A stretch of DNA of 64,000 nt from Druceiella hillmani (taxonomy: Eukaryota; Arthropoda; Insecta; Lepidoptera; Hepialidae), in NCBI GenBank assembly GCA_039881145.1, contig JAYKKI010000076.1, positions 9,603,001-9,667,000 on the forward strand, written 5' to 3'. Made by a program: the position numbers and the translations under genes. Positions 57,038 through 64,000 of the stretch are shown here, piece by piece (position 1 is the first letter of the stretch; each line of letters begins with the position of its first letter). The notes beneath the pieces are model-generated. The model was not told the DNA's origin. It made no database searches and saw only the letters and a list, made by a program, of their open reading frames with translations.

Positions 57038-57715
57038 TTAATAATAAATTAGAGATCCTAAATGTCGCGATTTTACGTGAACTCGGACCAGCCACATATT
57101 CCTTTGTAATATGTTGCATTGATTTAAATTACTTAACTCAATTTGTCTGTATAATTCTATATTGTGAAACCCATTACGCAAGTGCTCTGCACAATATGAT
57201 TTTGCAAGCTTAATATAACAGTTTCCTAAATCGAACAGGAAAACATCATGTTCCGATGGACGAGGGAACTCTTGAAAATTAGGAATATTGGCTTCCGTAG
57301 GTACAAAAGCCACTCTTTGCCTATTTAAATTTCTCCTTTATACATAATCTTGCAATGGATTAGGTATATTCAATTGAGAGTAAATTGTATTTAAAATCTT
57401 AGGAGCATACACTCATTATCAGTTGCAACACGATAATGTGTATTTATTATAGCTGCAGTAATTTAATGTAATGTTTTATTAAAATATTTTTATCTCAACA
57501 GTAAATCTGTTTTTAAACTTGCTATTTTCGGCTTCTACCGCCCATCGACAAATAGTGACTAATTGAGCCTTATTTTCCTGTTCGGTAGTTAATTGAGAAG
57601 AATTCCGGTCTTTTCAGGAAGAAATGTGGGCTTCATATTGATATGACTCAATGTTATCAATACTGTCCCTAAATCCCCGGTCTAGGATGGAGACATAGCC
57701 TTGCTTAAAAACGCA
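57038..57715 (-). pseudogene. PIF/Harbinger-like DDE transposase relic
   Basis: Minus strand, N to C: YVSILDRGFRD (57665-57682) holds a catalytic Asp; NSSQLTTEQENKAQLVTICR then WAVEAENSKFKN (about 57509-57547) holds the catalytic Glu in the VEA.N...K context. After frame breaks come ITAAIINTHYRVATDNE and then an open stretch NLNRQRVAFVPTEANIPNF, LFDLGNCYIKLAKSYCAEHL and HVKSRHLGSLIYY. The pattern DRGFRD ... QLTTE.AN..RLVT..RW.VEA.N...K ... SRH is that of a Harbinger-superfamily (ISL2EU-type) transposase. Stops at the first third and frameshifts near 57310-57480 show it is inactive. Terminal inverted repeats were not identified. Confidence 0.6.
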
Positions 57716-58671
57716 ATGCAGTGGATACTCTTCGTTGTTAATTATTAAAAGCAGTGTAAAAAATGTGTAAAGGTTATAACGTGTATGTAAAAATTTTATC
57801 TGCGTTTAAAATCATTATTTCTATAAAAAATAAAAAAAGCTTAAACTCAATTTCCCCGAATACCCTGTCCTTTCCAAGATTGTCGGATGTCACAGTAAAA
57901 GATTATCACCGACTGAGATACCTTTCAAAACGGTTGGTCGGAGTTGAGTCGGAGGGTTTCAAGAGGTGGACGTTCTGACGCATTATCGTTTAAATTAAAA
58001 TTATTTCCTTTGAAAAGAATTATCATTTTAATGATATAATCTATAAATATAGAAGTTTCGTAGTTATCAAAAGATTTTTCAAGTTCATCCAAAGACTGTA
58101 ACAGTGGTGAGATCAAGGAATATACAAATAATGAGGTAATTGAATAATCCTATCTACGAATACAGCAATAATTATATTTGGCTCCGGAACACATTCACTA
58201 CGCTTGTACTGCTTCATCTTTTTACTTAAATCTGTATATTTTTTGGAAGCAAAAATAATCAAGTATTTTGCCGTATCCATGAAGAATTACATCTTCAATT
58301 AAAGTTGTTACCTAAATAAAATCTACTTCGTTAGTTGTGTGTTGATCAATAAAATGCCTGTCGATTCCGTTCTACAATTCCGGTGTTTCAGGAAGTGGTG
58401 GCTATTGCAAATAAATGTCATTTTTGAATATTTTAAAATGAATATTTTATTGTGTTTCTAGCATGTAAAAAAGTACATTATGTTTTATTTGTATTAATAA
58501 GAAAGAAAAAAGGTTTAAATGTAAATCTAAATTTATCAATAAGCAGTTATAAAACTGAAAAATAAAAAAAATTTCCATGCATTGAAAAAAATTAAAAAAC
58601 TAAATTTTATGGTTAATAGCAAATATCAGACATTAACCATACAATTTAGATAAATCCAATTTCACTTCTAA
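57716..58671. other. Probable remains of the transposase N-terminal region
   Basis: Upstream of the transposase block on the minus strand, short protein-like pieces occur (e.g. LLQSLDELEKSFDNYETSIF, 58030-58100) among many stops. No domain is identifiable. Confidence 0.3.
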
Positions 58672-59019
58672 CTACAAGTAAAGAGCAATTACTTTGTTAC
58701 AAGTGGGGCAAAAGTATCCACTAAACATGAAGTTGAAGCGTAATCTTCCAAGTTCCTTCGTAACTTCAGCAATTATGCCTTGATTTGCAACATAACACAA
58801 TTTTATTTAAAAAAAAAAATTTAATAGTACACAAGTTACTTCTATGAAATCATTTCTCTTCCGGAGAGATAATAAATAAACCCCTCGCTACTTGGTGTAT
58901 TGCTTGAAAGAAACTGACAATTATACCTGGAGTAGAAGATGCGGCAACGAATGATATGTCAAAAGGAGAACTGCTATCGATGATTATAGTAACATAATAT
59001 AAACCTTCTGGTCCCTGAT
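58672..59019 (-). pseudogene. Unidentified coding-like segments
   Basis: Two minus-strand stretches stay open. One is about 55 codons (59019-58850): GPEGLYYVTIIIDSSSPFDI then SFVAASSTPGIIVSFFQAIH. The other is 41 codons (58797-58672): CYVANQGIIAEVTKELGRLR then FNFMFSGYFCPTCNKVIALY. Both have balanced residue composition and a GC content above the flanks; the second has a CPTC pair. They may be exons or parts of the neighbouring transposon. I do not recognise the family. Confidence 0.25.
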
Positions 59020-60858
59020 TTCAAAAATAGGAAAAAAACAGTACTCTACATATTGTTCCTATAGAGTACGTTAATTATTTTGGAATACTGAATATATTTA
59101 AAAATGTATATCTATTTTGGAATTTATAATTTTTAAATATATTGTAAATGTATATTTACTTTCCTTTCATTATGTATTTTATTTATGATTTTTTTTAATA
59201 TTGTCTTTCAAATTCTGAATGTGAATATCGTGAGAATTTTAGTAATGTATGATACAAAAAATATCATACGTGGTTTCTTCCACAAAAAATTTACAATATG
59301 CAAAATTTTATAAAAGAGTAACAAATGGTTTTTTTGTATATAAAATTGCTAATCAATTAGGTCGCGTTTGACGAATGATCTGTAAAATTTTTATAGACGT
59401 ATGTAGATTGCTGTCAGAGAAGATTGTCATTTATTTATTTAAGTAACATGTCGTCATCGTTTTCAATGAATTTTAAAGGATTTAAAACAAACAGAATACG
59501 AATTTTTCGTATTCCTTGTTTTCATTGGTTTAAATTTGGGGATATTTCTGGCTGTTTATTTTCTCTAGCTATTAAAATTTATGATAGCTTGCTATTTTAT
59601 CTAAAATAGTTCTAACCGGAAGAAAGTACCAATCACTTACATATAAAGAATACTTTTATTATATTTTTACATGACATATAAACCTGTTTTTTTTTTCGAT
59701 TTAAAATATATATGTCTAATATTCTGGTGATCCTAGAATATAAAAAAATCATCACCTTTAGGATTTTAAATAAAATCTCTTGAAACACGTTGCTTGGTGT
59801 AGTAAACATTATTTTAATATATTCTTCCTGTACCAACAATCATTAGCAGAAATTCTAATTTTATGCATTACTCAGTAAGCAATTTATTGACGTGAGTCAT
59901 CATTAGGATAATAAAAATCTCATGATATGCTGTATGTATCGGGTATGTATGTGCGTTGGGGTACTAACCCTACCTAAGTCTCATAGTACGCTCGGTATAA
60001 ATTCATCCATCTAAGTCCATTTCAGGAGACAAATACTAATGGCCCAGTTAAGTTTGAAACTCTCATCATCTGCAATGATATGATAATATAATAAGCTCTG
60101 TCTTCACTACGACACATATTTTGTGGACATAAAACTTCTATGTTTAAACTAATAGACGAATAGAAATTCCAATGAGGAAATGGATTATACTTCCTTGAAA
60201 ATATGGGCATATATAATGGTATATACACATATAAAAAGGATAAGTTGTTGACATAATATTTGAAAATATTAAATTACTATATGGAAGAAGAAATTGGTTA
60301 AGGGTGGTGAAATATAGTTATTTACAAAATTTTCTTAACGAATAAAGCGGAGGCGTGATGTATAAAACAAAATATGGAAGTAATTTATAACATCAGAAAG
60401 AATCATTGGCTAATTAATGGCACCTAACTTTGGTGGGAGTTCTTGAGTACAAAATAATAAAAAAAATACGATTTACAAATTGTCAGATGTAGAGAAGAGA
60501 ATAGTCTTTTAACTTAAAATATTAGTAAATAAATACACCTGTTATCTCAATATATTCCCAGTATGTAAAATTTTACATTTTCATTTAGATAGTAATTAAT
60601 CTCATAAAAACGTTTAAAATCATAGTAATATTTTTGAAATCCTTACATGTGACCATTTCAAATGATAACTACCATACACAGGAGTTATAAAAAAAATTTC
60701 GATTACTTGACTTGCCAAGTGGCATTTTCATATTCATGTTTTTGAACATATGTTAGGTGAGATTTGAAGCTTTTAAACATGTGCGAGATAAAATGTGCCT
60801 TATTACAATGCCTAAGTTCAAGTTACTAAGTAAAGTTATTTCTGATGAAAACAATTGT
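59020..60858. other. Intergenic, nothing recognised
   Basis: AT-rich, no clear repeats or genes. Frames of 61-68 codons have no recognisable content. Confidence 0.5.
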
Positions 60859-60936
60859 GACGGAGGGACAGACGCACGCGTGAGTCATTTCGTAAAGGTT
60901 CCGTTTTTCATTTTGAGTTACGGCACCTTAAAAATG
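60859..60936 (+). repeat. Short insect repeat core, copy 2
   Basis: ACGGAGGGACAGACGCACGC, then AAAGGTTCCGTTTTTCATTT and TGAGTTACGGCACC with TTAAAAATG. The preceding GGACAGACG motif is typical of the same lepidopteran-type repeat. Compare 42511-42560. Confidence 0.65.
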
Positions 60937-61850
60937 TATTTATTACTCAATGCTATAGAAAACGCATACATTTTAACAGCAATCATTAAATTATTGTCAA
61001 CACCCTGACACCAAAAATTTATTACGATTAAACCTATGCTTGAACATATGCTGCACTCGTTACAAAATAAGTATGAGATGAATTCAATTAGCTATATACA
61101 TAAGTGATCAACAAACTACTACCCTTCTTATGAAACGTAATAAAAATGACGAAAGAAATTATTTTATCCGTATAAAACCCTTATCAACCCCACGTCAAGG
61201 GAGGAATTATTCAAGAATGCACCGGAGTCATATTCTGAGCATCAATTTAAATATATTTTGTATTCGGTGACATCCGCTAAGCCTAGAAAGGGAATACGAA
61301 TGAATTCCGCCTTTGTAAAATGTTCAAATATTAAAAAGAATCTAAATGTCACCGATAACGGAGATTGCGGGATTTAGGACTTTGTCACTATTTATTAAAC
61401 GCTTCTGTAATATTTATTTGGCCTAAAATTGTACTAACCGCTTGGCCTATATGGCCTAAATTGTATAGATCACCTTGAACTCGTCAAAATAAAAATAAGA
61501 ACGAATAAAGTAGATGTTAGAACATCACTTGTATATTTAATTCTGAATAAAACGAAGAAAAACCCACAATTAGTTTTGAAATGCAACGACCAGAGAATAT
61601 ATACGCAGGTATTGAAAGATGTATCCATTCTGTAGTAATCGCACATAGTATTAATTTTAAAACAAGTTTTTAAAAAAATAAGAGGTCAAAAAATACTAAT
61701 TAAATATGTATTTAAAAAGGAACAATTTGTGTCAATCGTTGTTTTTCTGGAATTTATGTTTCAGAAGTATTTAAAAGATTAAAATAATAAAATCGTGTAA
61801 AACAAAAAAAACTCTCGCTGATAATGTAATGCTGATTATTTTTAGTTAAT
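60937..61850. other. Intergenic, nothing recognised
   Basis: AT-rich, no signal. Confidence 0.5.
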
Positions 61851-61928
61851 GTGGACTGTATCATGAATATATCTGAATTTCTGATTTTAATAAATCAGAA
61901 ATTCAGATATATTCATGATACAGTCCAC
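61851..61928. repeat. Perfect hairpin, 37-bp arms and 4-nt loop
   Basis: Left arm 61851-61887 (GTGGACTGTATCATGAATAT ... CTGATTT), loop TAAT, and right arm 61892-61928 its exact complement. No mismatch over 37 bp. A 60-codon frame beginning at 61851 is a consequence. Confidence 0.95.
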
Positions 61929-62880
61929 AAAATTTTGTTTGAAATAAATTACATTAAAAAAAGTCTGCGTGTGTTTACTTCACTAAGAAGTTTTGAAAAG
62001 ATATTCGAAAATAATTTGACTATCTGTGTCTAACCTTTCTTATATATATGTAGACGTGCCCAATATTTTAAAAATTGTATATATCAGTTTATTTATTTTC
62101 TTAATATTTTTTTTTATCGTAGTAGAGTATTAGTACTTCTTTTGAAAATATTAATCCCGACTGTTTCCCTCACAAGGCACTTCACACTTTGATTTGTTAT
62201 AGCATAATTATCAGGATAGTCTAAACCCTTTATAATGCTCTTCTTTATCTATTAATTTTGTATTCTAATTTTCTGTGCTATATATGGAAAAGGCCCGCTT
62301 TTATTCAAACCATTGTCTAACAAAATTGTGGGTAGTTAGAGATTAAAATCAGTAAGAGGTGTTTTACTTTATATGTTTTACCAATACATAGTATCTTACC
62401 TAGCCTGTTAATAATTTATTAATTTTTTCATAGACAATTTATTTATCTTAGGCACTACGTACCATTTGATATGTAGTGCTTGATTGACTGAAAGAGATTG
62501 CTCACAAGAATTAAGTTTACCTAATCTACAGGTATGCATTGGAGTCTTATAAAAAGTATACATATAATTCATAAGGTAATATTAAAAAAAAATAATTGCG
62601 TCAGCTGTTCAATATATTATAATAAAGATAACATTACGAATCTTAAATAGGCCAATTTTGTGTCAGGTATACAATTTTGTATAAAAAATTACGTAGTCTA
62701 CCCGTAATTTGAAGATATACAAAATGATAATCAGTCGAAGACAGGTAAATTTATAGTTAAGTCATAATTAATATAATTAAGTAATCAGCTGCAATAAGTT
62801 GCAATTTTAGTTAACAACATAATTTTTTTTAATAACAACATGTCATGGACCATATGTTTAATTATTAAGACGGGTAACAA
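61929..62880. other. Intergenic, nothing recognised
   Basis: AT-rich, no signal. Confidence 0.5.
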
Positions 62881-62984
62881 AATAAGTAACAACATTCCTG
62901 CAAAGTAAACCAATACGGGTGCCACCAACTTGCGTAGCGAATCGTTGCGATAAGTGGCCTCGAGGGGAATTTTAATCTGGGCCG
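62881..62984 (-). repeat. Dispersed repeat, GTGGGTGGCACACG family, copy 3
   Basis: Reverse complement contains GGCCCAGATTAAAATTCCCC, GCAAGTTGGTGGCACCCGTA and TTGGTTTAC, matching 53201-53310. Confidence 0.7.
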
Positions 62985-63145
62985 GTTTACTTACGCGATC
63001 AACATGTATTGAACGAGAATATTTTCGTGATCCAGCATATGCCGATCAAGAAATATCCACGGGCCCATACAAGTTATCAAGAAACTAAAGAGGAGGAAGA
63101 CTCGCTTTAAGAATCTATAATGGCTGATTAAATTTAAACTTAATT

Positions 63146-63153
63146 TATAAATA
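63146..63153 (+). promoter_or_regulatory. Candidate TATA box
   Basis: TATAAATA 72 bp before the ATG at 63218. Predicted start of transcription falls near TTCCACAGT (about 63174-63182). Confidence 0.35.
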
Positions 63154-63217
63154 ACTTTAACGTACATATTCTACTTCCACAGTAGTTTCTCAGACGCTCA
63201 GAGTTTTTCAGACTGTC

Positions 63218-63454
63218 ATGGGTCGGCCCATATGTGCTTTAGTTTATTACACGAAATATTTGGAAACAGATTTAGTTAATTCGTCCTATGTCGGTATGCA
63301 ATGTGAAGCTAGCAATTTCACAGCGAGTGAATTAAAATGCGTATTAATTTATTATTTCGATTATTGTTTCGATGATGTGAGTTTCAAAATTTTGGATAGT
63401 CCAGCTGCTATCAGTGATAGTTTTAAAACCATAATGAATCTACTAAGGTACTAG
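63218..63454 (+). CDS. Possible small intronless gene, 78-residue unknown protein
   Basis: An ATG-to-TAG frame of 78 codons starting MGRPICALVYYTKYLETDLV and containing GMQCEASNFTASELKCVLIY and DYCFDDVSFKILDSPAAISD. Four Cys, mixed composition and no signal peptide. The case rests on gene-like layout: TATA box 72 bp upstream, ATG in reasonable context, AATAAA about 55 nt past the stop. I recognise no family. AAG|GTACTAG at the end could instead be a splice donor, making this an exon. Confidence 0.35.
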   Translation: MGRPICALVYYTKYLETDLVNSSYVGMQCEASNFTASELKCVLIYYFDYCFDDVSFKILDSPAAISDSFKTIMNLLRY

Positions 63455-63508
63455 TTTCCAAAATATAATTTAAAAGAAAAATTTTTAGCAATATCCAATT
63501 ATAATTAC

Positions 63509-63514
63509 AATAAA
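63509..63514 (+). terminator. Candidate poly(A) signal
   Basis: AATAAA about 55 nt after the stop of the 78-codon frame. Confidence 0.4.
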
Positions 63515-64000
63515 CATTTTAGTGGAAAGTAAATCATTGTACGAAATAATGTTTTTAAGAGAAAACTTAAACAAAGAAATTACAGACGTTGGTTATCCAA
63601 TTTTTTTGACATTTTTTGCATAGAAATGGAGTTAATAATAGTAAACATTTTTAGTATACGTACTTAAAGGACAACAATAAAACTCTTGTGATAAAATTTA
63701 ATTTCCTTATTCGGTTTTATCCAACAATTGTTTTTGCTATGTTTGTGCAGTTTTATATGTAAATTTATTCCATCTATCAATATTTTAAATATTTTTGAAA
63801 CGGGTATGCTTAATTTTATTAAAAACACAGTCCAATAGAGCGGATTGATAGTCAAAAATTAGCACAACTTATATAAAAAAGGTTTTATTTACATATTCTA
63901 AAACTATTTTGCTATTAATATTAAGCAACATAATTTTAATTTGGAAACGTGGATAATATTTTTGGTTATTTTTGGTAAAATCATATATTCATTAAATAAA
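63515..64000. other. Intergenic to window end
   Basis: AT-rich; a 63-codon minus frame (63664-63855) shows no recognisable feature. Confidence 0.5.

Noticed and set aside
1..64000. tRNA, rRNA or snRNA genes
   Set aside because: Looked by eye for tRNA B-box motifs and for U1, U5 and U6 snRNA landmarks and saw none; a covariance-model scan would be decisive.

Overview
This window looks like an AT-rich insect nuclear genome. There is one clear protein-coding gene, and its start codon appears to lie behind an intron. The remainder is gene-poor DNA with several (TA)n microsatellites, minisatellites, inverted-repeat elements and relics of at least four transposon classes: LINE, Ty1/copia, Ty3/gypsy and a PIF/Harbinger-like DDE element. 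No rRNA, tRNA, CRISPR or operon-like layout was seen. Insect assignment rests on the transposon mix, the chaoptin-style LRR protein and two copies of a repeat carrying a GTTCCGTTTTT / ACCCTAAAAATG core that is common in Lepidoptera. The order is not certain.

Layout. 1-16.5 kb: intergenic DNA with a hairpin-forming repeat family (four of seven copies), a tandem array of about 250-bp units (4.26-5.18 kb), two minisatellites and TA tracts. 16.5-20.3 kb: a LINE reverse-transcriptase relic (minus strand) next to an internally deleted Ty1/copia element with both LTRs. 20.3-44 kb: mostly unassigned AT-rich DNA holding a cluster of three palindromes followed by a hairpin-family arm (26.87-27.16 kb), a 197-bp tandem duplication (28.5 kb), a foldback MITE (34.5 kb), a three-copy diverged dispersed repeat (32.6-37.7 kb), some coding-like relics and two further hairpin-family copies with 13- and 16-bp target-site duplications.

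44.1-48.2 kb: an LRR single-pass membrane protein gene (minus strand). The large exon has a 3' splice site just upstream and no ATG. A matching short first exon at 48160-48172 completes a signal peptide. 48.4-51.7 kb: a Ty3/gypsy element inserted into a TA microsatellite about 220 bp upstream of that gene, head-to-head with it. Its 5' LTR is reduced to a 36-nt stub fused to the protease region; two frameshifts and two stops break its polyprotein. A foldback MITE abuts the other half of the TA tract.

52-64 kb: minisatellite, diverged tandem duplications, a Harbinger-like transposase relic (minus), a perfect 37-bp-arm hairpin at 61.85 kb, and a small possible gene (63.2-63.5 kb) with TATA box, 78-codon ORF and poly(A) signal.

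The most unusual feature is the hairpin family. Its copies are long inverted repeats, normally the mark of a DNA transposon, but the best-preserved ones are flanked by 12-16-bp direct repeats and share a one-sided tail, which points to target-primed retroposition.
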